From: Thereva unica
Taxonomy: Eukaryota > Arthropoda > Insecta > Diptera > Therevidae
Length of the DNA: 64,000 nucleotides
Assembly (NCBI GenBank): GCA_949987705.1
Contig: OX465281.1
Location: 198,015,112 to 198,079,111 of the forward strand
Direction: 5' to 3'
A program made the translations under genes and the position numbers. Under the pieces are notes generated by a model. The model did not search any database. It saw nothing but the letters and a program-made list of their open reading frames with translations, and had not been told where the DNA came from. Shown one piece after another: positions 46,499 through 57,320 of the stretch. How positions within the stretch are numbered: position 1 is the first letter of the stretch; each line of letters begins with the position of its first letter.

Positions 46499-47541
46499 CT
46501 TTACATCCGTGTTTCAAAGCAGCATTTGTTGATTGTGGTTTTCATGGTAAGGATGCGGCATGGTAAGGAGAAAAAAATTGAGACATTAGAAGATTGCCTT
46601 GTCATCAAAGGCTTCTGCATTTTTAAGCTATGCTTCGGTGAGTTTCATGCATGTGTTGAGAACGCATCAAAATCTACATAACTTACTGAATGACATATAG
46701 CTTATAGCTTAGTTACTCTTGATATTAATTTGAAGTCAAACAGGATCTACTAAAGAAAAAAATTCTCATAAAATTATTTGAGTTTGAACAATTTAATTAA
46801 AATTTCACTACGAATGCATGGGTAGCATTCGAATGGTTCACCCATAAATGTAAAAAACTGAAAAACAGGAATGTTACCACAAAATTAAAAACTTTTAAAG
46901 TAAAATTAATAATAATTACTAAATACATATCGAATAAGTAAATTATGTTGAACTAGCTTGAGCCAGGTGCGTCTCGTAGCACCCATAATCCAATAGTATG
47001 GCGTGCGCCAAAACAATTGGGAATTTCAAAATCGATGGGCCGTGAGAGTCTCAAACCCCACCACGAAAGTACATTCGAAAAGAAAAGTGTAGCTCCGTTC
47101 GTTTAAAAACCCAAATCACTCGCTCATTTATATCCCCGATCATAATTTAGCGGTTTCTTGTCGTGGTCAGATGTTATGAGGGAGTGTTTTTGCCCGTAAA
47201 CGAGTTTCGAAGAGGAAATCACAATGCACGTCCGCTTGAATTTTATCCATACACGAAATTTTAATGTGTGTGAAATTATCATTTCTCCGCCTGTGTTTAT
47301 GTTTTCAATTCTTTTGGTACACACTATAGCTTCCGTTTATTTTGCAGTTGAGGTGATAAGAATTTTATAATACAGTGGCAAATTTTTTTCGTATTTTTAA
47401 TTCCGAAAAATAAAATAGTAAAATTTTCTGCTATCGATTGGAATTTGGCCATTTCCAACGCCCAAAAATTGTTTTGAAAACGTTTGAGGAGAGGCACCTC
47501 AAGCAAGGATTAGCAAATGGACACCCATATCGTTTTTTTTT
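46499..47541. other. Dgk intron DNA, nothing recognised
   Basis: No gene, repeat boundary or RNA gene is supported in this 1-kb stretch. Confidence 0.3.
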
Positions 47542-48000
47542 TATATGACAGACTAGAGGCTTAGGGAAAGTCCCTTTGTACTGTCGACAATCTATTGTTT
47601 CGTATTCAATGTCGAACAGCAGCTCTAGCCGGAAGATAGAAAGAAGAGAGAGAGAGAAGAGAAGGTAGGAACTGTCACAACCTAGCCGCGATATTTTTTA
47701 TTCCACCTACTCTCAACCATTTCGCGACTCTGACATCAGGGCATCGAGAACAACTCGCTGGAGTGTTATGCCTCCTGAAACGAGTTGAATCTCATCAACC
47801 AACCGATGACATGCACTTGGTGGAGCAGGGAAGGCTATGACAGGAGGAATCAGGAATGTAAAGAGGGAAGAAGAAAGCAGGAAAGTTATGTAGGTGGGAA
47901 AGTGGAAAAGGCGAAGGACCGTGGGGCTGGCCGGGATTCGAACCCGGGTCCTCTGGGATAGCAGTCAGGGGCCTTACCCCTAGACTACCGAGGCCCCCAG
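47542..48000 (-). repeat. SINE-like repeat with tRNA-derived head, copy 2
   Basis: This is the second copy of 15711-16160 in the same orientation. The tRNA-like head ends at about 48000 and its B box lies at plus 47931-47948. Shared phrases include ACAGACTAGAGGCTTAGGGA and TGCCTCCTGAAACGAGTTGA. Small indels (for example GAGAGAGAGA near 47650) separate the copies. It directly abuts the helicase relic. Confidence 0.72.
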
Positions 48001-48036
48001 AACGTGATTTTTTTTCAAAACTGTTTCAAGCAAGCG

Positions 48037-48400
48037 TTAAGCTCATTTGCAAGCTTTGAACGAGCTATAACAGCCAAAGTTGTGAAGTCGAGTCGAGGTA
48101 TGGCAGCATTCGGCCCAAATTATAATTTTGCACGTTTTAAGGACTGTGGCAATATGGAAATTTTTGCTGGTGTTACATGCACGCTGAGCTTGCGTGCTAA
48201 ATGCACTTTTACGTCCACCATCAAGTAGCGTTGATGCAATTATCGCTGTCACTGCAAATGCAATCTCATTCTGCATTCGAGTCGACGCCAAAATTAAATT
48301 GATAAGACATGCTTTGCCTATACCGCCTGTAGAATCTAAAGCATAAATCGTTAGGGGACATCGCCGTCTACAATTAATGTTTTTGAGTCAATTCCGTACG
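48037..48400 (-). pseudogene. Helitron PIF1 helicase N-terminal relic
   Basis: On the minus strand the reading starts near 48390 with LDSTGGIGKACLINLILA, a damaged Walker A (normally GGTGKT). It continues EIAFAVTAIIASTLLDGG, CNTSKNFHIATVLK and IIIWAECCHTSTRL, where family members read IIWDE at Walker B. The order and spacing are those of Helitron/PIF1-type helicases. Loss of Walker A and B residues shows that it is dead. It is a different and older piece than the Helentron copies at 3-10 kb. Confidence 0.65.
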
Positions 48401-48489
48401 ACTTGAAATGAAAAGTTAGGGGGCGATCAAGTATCAAAAAAGGTGTTTTTCTCTTTTTCACCCACAAAACATTTTTTTCGATGGTTTAG

Positions 48490-49400
48490 CGCCCCTAATA
48501 AAAAATTTTCCGACAGCTTTGAGGTGAGTTCAGGAGTATACCAAGGATGCCTACTTTCGCCATTACTATTTCTTTTAGTAATAAAAGACATCCCTGTCAG
48601 CTGTCAGATAGTAGAACAGGCGGCATAAAATGGGGTTTGCTAGGCCGCCTTAACTTATCTTGACTACGCGGATGATATCTGTTTTTTGGTCCACAGACAC
48701 CAGGACCTCAAAACCATGTTAAACAATTTGGCAAAACAGAAAGTAGTTCAGCAGGCTTTAGGCTAGATTTGACTAAAAGCATTGAACGGACAGCGCTTCT
48801 GCTTCTGCTATCTCAGTATTATTATTACCGAAAATGGCGGGGCAGAAGAAGACGCCAGTTCCAGAATAAACAAAGCACGAGGCGCATATGTCTGCCTGTT
48901 CCGCATATGGAGATCAACACAGCTCTCAACTAACACAAAATTGCGGCTGTTAAACTCCAACGTTAAGGCAGTTCTTTTGTACGGTTGCGAAACACGGAAA
49001 GTCACCCGATTCATCACAGGGCGCCTACAAGTTTACATCAACAGATGCCTACGTCGTCGTATCCTACAAATCCGCTGGCAAGAAAGAATTTTAAATGAAA
49101 AACTATGGCTTCGCGCCGGCAAAGAATGGATAGACGACCAAATCAGGCGAAGGAAATGGAATTGGATTGGTCATACCTTGCCACGCAAAAACGAAAATCT
49201 AGCCAAACTTGACGAATCCGCAAGGATCCCGTCGAATCGGAAGAACTAGAACAACGTGGAGGAGAACCCTACTAGCAGAGGCCGCAACAACTGGGAGCTA
49301 CTGGTCAGAGCTGAGAGCAGTCGCGCAAAACAGAGTCCGCTGGAGGGCAACTGTTTCCGCTCTATTTTCCATGAGGGATTAAAGGAGCGTAAAGAAGACG
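48490..49400 (+). pseudogene. Non-LTR RT relic, family of the 62.8-64 kb element
   Basis: It reads FSDSFEVSS and YQGCLLSPLLFL (motif B), then YADDICFL near 48660 and HRHQDLKTMLNNLA. The piece 48782-49249 gives LRLLNSNVKAVLLYGCET and the C-terminal RRKWNWIGHTL. A tail like GAGGGATTAAAGGAGCGTAA near 49373 matches the other copies. Frameshifts break it into pieces. A further 3' piece of the same family lies at 50935-51175. Confidence 0.78.
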
Positions 49401-49419
49401 AAGAAAGAATCAAAGCTAA

Positions 49420-50810
49420 AGAAGCCGCCTATAGAGCATACAGAAGTCCATCTAACGAGCCACTTCGTCGTGAGTACATCAAATTGAGAAACTCCTGTAA
49501 TTTAATTATCAGGAAAGTCGAAAGTCGAATTTGATGATAGATTGAGAAGTAAGATTCTTAACTCGACTAAAGGCAGTAAAAACTTCTGGTCTTTGGTAAC
49601 TGCCATCAAGAAGAATTTTACTTCCTCGTCAACACCACCTATTATTCACAACAAGAAAGTGATAACAGAAAGCAAACCCAAGGCCGACTTATTAGCATCT
49701 TTGTTCGCCGTAAATTCTTCTTTGCCGATGCTGCTATGTCACCACCCACTCTCGAGAATACCACCCACTCAATGGACGGGGTTCACTTCAGGACTCGCGA
49801 GGTATTTAGGTGCCTTAAAGAACTCGACGTCAATAAATCCACTGGCCTCGACAAAATCCCCCTTATGGTACTTAAAAAATGTGCCTCAAGTTTCGCTTAA
49901 CCCCTGCGCAAACTTTTTGCCCTGCCTTACTTCTCCGGAGTGTATCCCGACTCTGGCAAAAAAAGGTGAAGCCAGCGACTCCTTAAACTACCGCCTAATA
50001 GCAATTACTTCTGTTCTCTCCAAAATTATGGAGTCAATAATCAATAAAAAGCTGATGAAATATCTAGAATCCAACCAAATTATACAGGACAGGCGGTCTA
50101 CTGGTGATATGCTTGTGTGTTTAACCGAACATATCGACCAAAGCATTCACAGCTTTGGTGATAGCTCAAAGGGCTTTGACAGAGTATGGCACTTTTCTCT
50201 GTTGACTAAACTCCAATATATTGGTATAAACTTAGTTCTAATTAACTGGATTAAGAGCTTTCTTTCAGGGCGTTCAATCAAGGTAGTATTGGATGGCGTC
50301 GAATCCAACCTCCACGCCATTTCGGCCTGAGTTCCCCAGGGGTCAATTCTACCACTCGCACTAATCTTCATTAATGATCCCTCCAACCCACTTCACTGCT
50401 TCGATAATGACGGCACTTTGCATTTTTCTTACTCCTTCAACAATATAAGACAAGCACGTGCCAGAACTTGTCTTTACCACCGTGAACTGATCGTTTATAT
50501 TTTGGTTTTGTTTTGTATATTTTGAAGGCTTTAGTTAAGCCTCATCTCATCATCAGAAAACCACCTTGGCTTGCTTCGACAAGGTGCGAAATCGTGCCCT
50601 CAAACTCAGCGGTGATGGCCCTTTTCGCGCCTCCATAGGTACATTAAGCCACCGTAGGAATGTAGCAGGCTTCTCTATACTTGATCGATATTACCACGGT
50701 GACTGTTCCACTGAAATTCAGGACCTCCTGCCTGCACGGCAATATTTTTCCCGCAACATAAGACCAGCCCGCTCGGCTCACCCCCCTACTCCCTTGTAAA
50801 TGGAACGAAG
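49420..50810 (+). pseudogene. Jockey-like RT relic
   Basis: It reads YRSPSNEPLRREYIKLRN (connector), LRSKILNSTKGSKNFWSL, SLNYRLIAITSVLSKIMESI, ESNQIIQDRRSTGDMLVCL and LVLINWIKSFLSGRSIKVVL. A stop at 50328 precedes VPQGSI (motif B). Downstream 50560-50800 reads FDKVRNRALKLSG and HRRNVAGFSILDRYYHGDC, the C-terminal domain. Several frameshifts and a deletion of the ADD block make it inactive. Confidence 0.75.
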
Positions 50811-50934
50811 GGTTTCAATTGTGCTTTCCTTGGTATATTTCAAGCCTTCAGGTGTATGCATAAACCAAAGTAGATTTTTTTCTTAAACTCCGGCAGCATA
50901 AAATCTGCCGCCCGGGTCGGCCCAGAAAGTATAT

Positions 50935-51175
50935 AAAACCAAAGCAGGCGAAGGTAATGAAATTGGATTGGCGACACCTTGCGACTCGAAAACGAGAATC
51001 AAGCCAAACAGGCCCTCGACTGGAACCCGCAAGGGAGCCGTCGATTTGGAAGATTTAGAACAACGTAGAGCTGGTCAGATCTGAGGGCTGTCGCGCAAAA
51101 CAGAGTTCGATGAAGGGCAACTGTTTCCGCCCTATGTCCCATGAGGGATTGAAAGGACGCAAATCAAGTCAAAAT
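50935..51175 (+). pseudogene. 3' end fragment of the 62.8-kb RT family
   Basis: It matches the terminal coding part (ENESQAKQALDWNPQGS in one frame, then VAQNRVR and ATVSALCPMRD) of the minus-strand ORF at 62780-63901 and its stop region. It is broken by shifts and is only about 240 bp long. Confidence 0.65.
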
Positions 51176-51793
51176 GTAATTTATTAACTAGCGTTATTCG
51201 TCCTCAGATTTACGCTTCACACTATCACTGACAATTAGAACAGTAAAATTTGACAGAAAAAAAATTTCAAATTACCCAATCAATATACCGCGGATTTTGC
51301 GACACATGACGACTGTGCAATCATTATCTTACACCCAATTTTGGATTTGAGGGGTAATCTAGGTTGATGTTTATGATAAAATCCCGAAAAACGATTATCC
51401 TCGTTGATTTTTGGGACCCTTGGAAGAAGGAAAACAAAACTTTTCTGGGAGATATTTGACACCTAATTTTTTTATTGCTTTTCTGCGTATGCTTACGTTT
51501 AAGCATGTATAGAGATAACAACTTGTTTAATGCTGTTATAATCAACGATAAAAATAAAAGCATATGATAACCAAACGAGGATTGTTCAAACTCAAATAAT
51601 TTTACAATTTCTTATAAAAATAAGTTATGATGATTTAAATTCGACTGGGTTTTTGTTGGAATAGTAATGTAACTTCTGGAATAAATTACATATTTTTTTT
51701 ATTCTACTATCAACAATACACATGACACCCCGCGCCGCATTGCTTGACTTTAGAACTCATCCTTAATGGAATATATTTCTATGAAATACTTAC
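51176..51793. other. Dgk intron DNA next to exon b
   Basis: This AT-rich stretch has no gene or repeat ends that I can support. Confidence 0.3.
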
Positions 51794-51922
51794 ACACACA
51801 GCAGAGTCCTTTCTTTCCCAATCCCACAAGCATATTCAGGCACAAGTTACAGTATGCTGGCTTACTGAAGTGTTTAAGCCTCCAGACGTGTATCCCATCC
51901 TCCTTCAGCGCATTGTCAACTC
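51794..51922 (-). CDS. Dgk: Dgk exon b (first C1 domain, N-terminal part)
   Basis: This 129-nt exon follows a caaaacag acceptor and ends at an excellent gtaagt donor. It continues the Gly codon from the previous exon and encodes [17 protein letters not shown] and the rest of the first C1 zinc domain, up to CCV. The spacing H-x12-C-x2-C-x13-C is that of a typical C1 (diacylglycerol/phorbol-ester-type) domain. It leaves one base of a Leu codon for the next exon. The intron that follows is 5.3 kb long and is filled with retrotransposon relics. Confidence 0.94.
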
Positions 51923-52045
51923 CTGTTTTGCGGTATTGAAAAGAACAGTATAGGGGAGGAGAAAATTGTTATTAAATTGGTTGCGGTGAGCTATGTTGAA
52001 AGTTAAAAGGAGAAAGGAAAAAAAAACACAAGAAATTGTTATTAC

Positions 52046-52154
52046 CAAGAAGGACAAGTAGCGGTATTGTGGTAAGACCACCCCGTTGCCATTCTTCAAG
52101 AGAAACAGTGCCGTCGGCATCATAGTCGATTTCCACCATCATGTCCTGAAGGAT
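52046..52154 (-). CDS. Dgk: Dgk exon a (EF-hand), first exon seen
   Basis: This exon of 109 nt begins after a tctcattccag acceptor and ends at a gtaata donor. It reads in phase 0 from [10 protein letters not shown] and ends with one base of a split Gly codon. It contains a complete 12-residue EF-hand loop, [12 protein letters not shown], followed by W and the hydrophobic [10 protein letters not shown]. This is the second EF-hand of type I diacylglycerol kinases (alpha/beta/gamma class), which phosphorylate diacylglycerol to phosphatidic acid at membranes and are calcium-sensitive. The recoverin-like N-terminus and first EF-hand that should precede it were not found between 52155 and 64000. 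The next exon lies only 123 bp away. Identity is by recognition of the family sequence. Confidence 0.93.
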
Positions 52155-52539
52155 CTGGAATGAGATTTAAAAAAAAGTAGTTAATAACTTTTATTCATAC
52201 TTGAATGAGATCTAAAATGCCCCAAAAAAAGAAGGAAGAAAAATCTATATACATATGTATGCATATAAAAATAAATGTTTGTAATGCGACACTAAAACTC
52301 AAAAACTATTCGGCAGATTGAGCTGAAACTTACACAGAATTTGCTTTTTGACTAAATATGGGTAAACCGCATGGTACGAATGCCAGATGGCGCCCAAGAA
52401 AAATAAATAAAAGGGAATTGCAGAGGAAATATTTAACACAAAAGAAAAAAAAAAGAAGTGAAACGTGCACTTTCTTGTAACCAATCAACCCCAAGTTTTA
52501 CCAATATGTATAGTTCACGTGACAATGCAATATGACATT

Positions 52540-53095
52540 TTTGTAAAAAAATCAAAATGGCGGCTCCAAGATGGCGGCCGAATTTCACAATTGCGTTTCC
52601 CGATCCCCGCCATGGGTACCAAATAAAAGGATATGATAAATAGAATTCAATTAGCTGGTGTGGCGTCCTTCCAAATTCAAATGGCGGCCTAAACAAAATG
52701 GCGGATTACCTTTTTCTTTAGAAGCCGCTCTGCATGGGTATCAAATCAAAGGGTATGACAAGTAAAATTCTATTAGATGTGTGGCGTCATTCCAAATTCA
52801 AAATGGCGGCAAATACAAAATGGCGGCCAACACAAAACGGGGGATAACTTTTTCTTTACAAGCCATTCGGTATGGGTATCAAATGAAAGGGTATAACAAG
52901 AAGAATACTATTACCTGTGTGGCGGCACTCCCAATTAACAATGGCGGATTATACTTTTTTTAACTGGGTATACTCGATTGGTATTTGTGTCTAATGAAAG
53001 GATATAACAAGTTGAATATAATTAGCAGTGTGGCGTCATTCCGAATTCAAAATGGCGGAGAGTACAAAATGGCGGCCAACACAAAGCCTTACCTT
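52540..53095. repeat. Tandem array with ATGGCGG-rich unit, about 105-140 bp
   Basis: GGGTA(T/C)CAAAT(A/C/G)AAAGGG-type phrases recur near 52614, 52735 and 52874 and, diverged, near 52979. Each is followed by a CTATTA(G)-TGTGGCG(T/G)C block and then ATGGCGG repeats. About four imperfect units are present. It lies upstream of the first Dgk exon found. Confidence 0.75.
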
Positions 53096-53479
53096 ACCTT
53101 CCCTTTTTCTTTACAATGCGCTCAGAAATGAAGTTAGGGCGATCAAGTACACGGCGTAATAACGTGAGATCTGCGACATTCAGAGGTAGTTCTAGAGCTG
53201 TTGGCTTTCAGAACCGGCTGACTATCGAAGATGTAGACAGACAGTCCGGTTCCTATCGCCTTGCTGGTTGATTAGTAGAACAGCTTCTTGTATGGCTAGA
53301 GCCTCCGTTTGGTATACACTGCAGGGTTCGAGTTGTCGGAAGGAGACTTCAATCTCAAGCTCTGGGGAAAAGACTCCTCTCAATAAAGAAGACTGTATTG
53401 TTTATTTATTCATTAACGACGTGAGGGGATGTGTGTGCCCTTCGTGGTTCCTCGAGAAAGCCTATCTTCTTCTTCTTTG

Positions 53480-54110
53480 ATCCGTTAGCTGTCGCAATTG
53501 GGATGTCCCCGCAACGGGTACGCTGCTTTCGGTGCCGCTGGGTCTCGAAGTCTATTCACGATTCGTTTGGCGACGCCTCTAGCCTCCATAACTGATAATC
53601 GTTGATTCTTTAGATCACCCTCGATATTCTTTAGCCAGGTTTCTTCGGTGCCGATTGCTGGATCCAAACCACCGTAATCGACGTTTTTGCATTTCCTCTT
53701 AGAACAGTGTCTGTTGATCACATCTTTGTCTAACTGTTTCGTCTCGAAGCCGATCGCGAAGTGAGACACCGAGGATCTGCCTCAAGCATCGCATTTGGGG
53801 GACCTCGAGCTTCTTATCGTTCGGTTCGGGCAGTTTAAGATCCATACAGATCGTATCGAACTCCGAGTCGAATTGGAAGGATCAACATTCGGTAAAGGCG
53901 TACTTTTGTTTTAATGGAAATATTTGTTCGTTTCCATTTGCACCACTTGAGCAAGGGGAATGTTGCTGTTGCCTGGCCGATGCGGCTGTGAACGTCGGAC
54001 ATCGATGCCACTTCGTTTCTTCAACCAATGATCCCAAATATTTGAACATCGGAACCTGCTCGATTCGGGTCACATCGAGGCGAACCCTCGCCCTCAATCC
54101 GTCCGTTGTT
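53480..54110 (-). pseudogene. Non-LTR RT C-terminal relic
   Basis: On the minus strand, 53882-54097 reads LDVTRIEQVPMFKYLGSLVE, the typical FKYLGS block after the RT core. The piece 53485-53769 reads NVDYGGLDPAIGTEETWLKN and KRIVNRLRDPAA, a decayed C-terminal domain. It is short and frameshifted. Confidence 0.55.
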
Positions 54111-54307
54111 CCAGTGTTAATAAAATAGGATAGGTAAAGAGTAATTATTTATTAGATTTTTGTATGGTCACCAAATTGTGCATTAACGGGCTGCACGGTG
54201 GGTGCCAAATTTGTAAAATTGATTACTTTTTGGCGTTTTTTTTTTTGAAAAAATAAAAAAAAAATAAAAAAATCAATTTGTAGGGGAGTTCTGCACCGGT
54301 CGTCTAA

Positions 54308-55056
54308 TCCCCCTGAATAATGGGAGCAAATCATTATCTGCCCAATATACAAGAAAGGGGACAGATTCAACTATGGAAACTATAAAGCCATATCTCTTTT
54401 AAAAACAGTACATAAAATGATGACCAATATAATTAGGGTCAGACTGGAATGTATGCGACAATGCAGGACCTAAACAGTAAACATCCCCTTAAAGATAATA
54501 AAATTAACAAAAATGACAATGGAAAATACAAGGTGTGAAGTCAAAATACAAGGAGAATTGACGGAGCCCTTCCAAGTCAAACAAGGCTTAAAGCAGGGCG
54601 ATGGGCTGGCACCGATGCTATTTAATCTCTGTCTAGTAGGTTAACATCGAACGCAACCCTGCTTAACAAATCCAAACAGTTGGTAGGATATGCCGACGAT
54701 ATAAACTGCCTTGCCAGATCACTGTCACACCTTAGAGAACTATTCACAGAATTAGAAGATGGAGCCAAACATAGAGGGCTGCAAATAAATGTAGAAAAAA
54801 GTAAAATTCTAATTCAGTCAAGGGTGGAAAGAAGAAGAAAAAACCACAACACCACCTGGGGGGAACATAACTTCGAAATGGTAAACCAATTTAACTACCT
54901 GGAGTCCACAGTCAGCGAAGGCAACGATGAAACGATAGACGTACAACGAAGAATAAACTCCGCAAACAGAACATACTTCTCACTACTGCCAGTAATGAAA
55001 TCCAGAGACATCCACAGAAAAACCAAAATAAGAATCTACAAAACCATCATAGGCAC
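54308..55056 (+). pseudogene. RTE-like relic, left half, interrupted by Gypsy
   Basis: It reads CPIYKKGDRFNYGNYKAISL, then after a gap VKQGLKQGDGLAPMLFNLCL (motif B) and VGYADDINCLARSLSHLREL. It continues FEMVNQFNYLESTVSEG and RKTKIRIYKTIIGT, where the Gypsy 5' LTR begins. The right half resumes at 60343. Part of the finger/palm region is deleted near 54450. Confidence 0.8.
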
Positions 55057-55435
55057 TGTTGTGAAATAAATTTTTAGCAACATGCATGTAATTTGAGATC
55101 CTTTATCCGGCCTCAGGAATGCACGCCATAAACATTCTCAGTTATAAATTCGAAATCATAATTGTCAAATTCACGATCATATTATCAAACGGAAAATGCA
55201 AGATTAGCAAATTCAGCCATATCCATACACATTTCTTAAACACGTGCATTGCTGAGTCCGCATAAACGAATTCAAAATATGGGGACTGAGCTCCAATGAA
55301 AAAGATGATACAGGAGTCGATGTACAACGCTAACAGAGGAAGCTTCAAATAAATTGCTTTTTGAATAGTTGCGCGTTTTATTTGTTTGATATTGTTTTCT
55401 TTGATTAACTAACAGCGGTCGACTCAGACGCAACA
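55057..55435 (+). repeat. Gypsy 5' LTR
   Basis: This 379-bp LTR runs from TG to CA. Its last 24 bp (ACAGCGGTCGACTCAGACGC plus AACA) recur at 60315-60338, the remnant of the 3' LTR. The low-complexity AT content does not allow a sure TATA call. Confidence 0.85.
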
Positions 55436-55440
55436 AAAAT

Positions 55441-55458
55441 TGGTGTCAGAAGTGGGAT
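55441..55458 (+). promoter_or_regulatory. Primer-binding site, tRNA-Leu type
   Basis: TGGTGTCAGAAGTGGGAT lies five bases after the LTR. TGG pairs with the tRNA CCA end, and the rest fits the 3' end of tRNA-Leu as used by other LTR elements. The leader that follows (55470-55710) has three copies of a GTCGGAATTTATATACCCGA-like unit and three of a GACAACAGAGAAAAAT-like unit. Confidence 0.75.
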
Positions 55459-56249
55459 ACATGAATTTGTAAAAATTGTCGGAATTTATATACCCGAAAA
55501 AGTCTAAAAAATTGTCGGAATTTATACACTCGAAAAGTCTAAAAAGTGTCGGAATTTATATACCCGAAAAGTGTCCAAATTTGTATATCTGATCTAGAGT
55601 GTGTGGCGGCAAAACTCTGAAAAACAGAGAAAAATAATCGTCGACAACAGAAATAAAAATTATTGACGACAACAGAGAAAAATAATCAACGACAACAGAG
55701 AAAAATAGCCATCTTTACATCTTCATCCTAACGTCATCCCAGGAACGTAACCACCAGTCCAGTATGGAAGCACTGTAAGCGACAAACTTTGTATATCGTT
55801 GGAATATTTTAAGTAAAAATAATAATTTGATTTTAGTAACTTTAGAACGTGATTTTTCTTAACAATTTTTGTACTAAATAAAAAAAAAAGTTTTTTTTTG
55901 ATTAAAAGAAGAGTGTAAGCAGTAGTAATTAAAAATAATTAAATAGATCGAAGTGATGTCCTCATATTTTTTTTCCTTTTCAATGAAAAGTGACATATTT
56001 AAAACAAAAAAAATTGCTATTAATAATAAATAACCTTTAAAAATATTTTTTTTAATTAAATGAAAATAAATATCCTAAATAAAGAAAGCAGAAAGAAATT
56101 TAAAGTTAAATTCCCCTGTTTCAACAATAAAAAAAAAAATTGTTTTTTTTCAAGAAAGTGTTGCAAAGTCGAGGTTTTAAAAAAAAATTCGTACCTTTTT
56201 TTTTTCAAATAAAACAGTAATATATGTAAAGGTTCGGTGTTGACATCTG

Positions 56250-57320
56250 ATGTCTGAAAAGGCTTTCGAAGTCGCAATAAGCCTTCGCAGTGGTAAAAAG
56301 ATTAAACGCTTCTTACCGTCCACCACCAAAATTCTTGAAGAAGAAGAAGATATTGACGAATATAAAGACAGTCCATCTCCTTCGAAAATGACTACCTTTA
56401 ATCTCTCAAATGCGATCAAATTAATCCCTGAATTCGATGGAACGCCTGATCTTTTGCACCGTTTCTTACAGTTAATTAGAATTCAATATAGTAGAGCTGT
56501 ATCCCAGCAAGATAAGAACGATCTCTTAGACCTTGTTAAATCTAAACTAACAGGTAGAGCTTATAATATTATCCTAAGGTACAACCAATATCAAACTTAT
56601 GAAGAGCTTGAAAAAGCATTAAACACCCAATTCTCCCGTTCACGATCTGCCCAAATCATTCAAGCAGAATTGTTCAATCTCCGACAAAAGCCAAGAGAAA
56701 CAGTTCTGGAATATTCCGAAAAAATCGAAAATTTGTTAGACGAGCTGAATATAACCTGCACAAAAGAAAAGACTGACGCTGGCAGTGTCGCTATCAGATC
56801 TCTAAATGAAACCATGGTTATAAACAATTTTAAACAAGGATTACTACACCCTCTAAAGTTAATTGTAAAAGCAAGCAAGCATGAATCCCTACGACAAGCG
56901 ATAGACTTTGCATTAGAAGAAGAAAGACTTCTGGAAACCGATAGCAAGCCTTCTGGGAAAGGTTCTAATTATTCTTTCAAATCAAATACTCACTGTCGTT
57001 ATTGTAAACGAGAAGGACATGATATAAGTAATTGTCGTCAGAGGCAAAAGCCTATTGCTCAATTCGTAACTCCTAACTTTAGAAATTCAATTAATAAAAT
57101 ACAGTCTCAAATTCCTAGTAAGATCTGCAAGTATTGTAAAAATCTAGGTCATGAGATCCATGAATGCCGTAAACGAGCTTTTAATAATCAAAGACGTGTT
57201 AAACAAGAAGGGAATCCCTATAATCCTCGCGCGGATGCATCCTCGGGAAACGAGACAGCTCTGAGTCCAAACGGCACTTCGGCCGGAGCATCTTCTTCAC
57301 ACCAAAGTGCCAAAATCTAA
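56250..57320 (+). CDS. gag: Gypsy Gag polyprotein
   Basis: This 356-codon ORF starts at a true ATG. A capsid-like region (FDGTPDLLHRFLQLI, LTGRAYNIILRYNQ, TVLEYSEKIENLLDEL) occupies about residues 50-230. Two CCHC zinc knuckles follow: CRYCKREGHDISNC near residue 249 and CKYCKNLGHEIHEC near 292. They would bind genomic RNA in the particle. The C-terminus overlaps the pol frame by about 100 nt, with a slippery heptamer inside. The frame is intact. Confidence 0.9.
   Translation: MSEKAFEVAISLRSGKKIKRFLPSTTKILEEEEDIDEYKDSPSPSKMTTFNLSNAIKLIPEFDGTPDLLHRFLQLIRIQYSRAVSQQDKNDLLDLVKSKLTGRAYNIILRYNQYQTYEELEKALNTQFSRSRSAQIIQAELFNLRQKPRETVLEYSEKIENLLDELNITCTKEKTDAGSVAIRSLNETMVINNFKQGLLHPLKLIVKASKHESLRQAIDFALEEERLLETDSKPSGKGSNYSFKSNTHCRYCKREGHDISNCRQRQKPIAQFVTPNFRNSINKIQSQIPSKICKYCKNLGHEIHECRKRAFNNQRRVKQEGNPYNPRADASSGNETALSPNGTSAGASSSHQSAKI

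Noticed and set aside
46245..46517. C1-domain ORF starting at MKHGCKVCK
   Set aside because: The codons before LCKYTV are intronic. The phase from exon b and the AG at 46499-46500 place the exon start at 46498.
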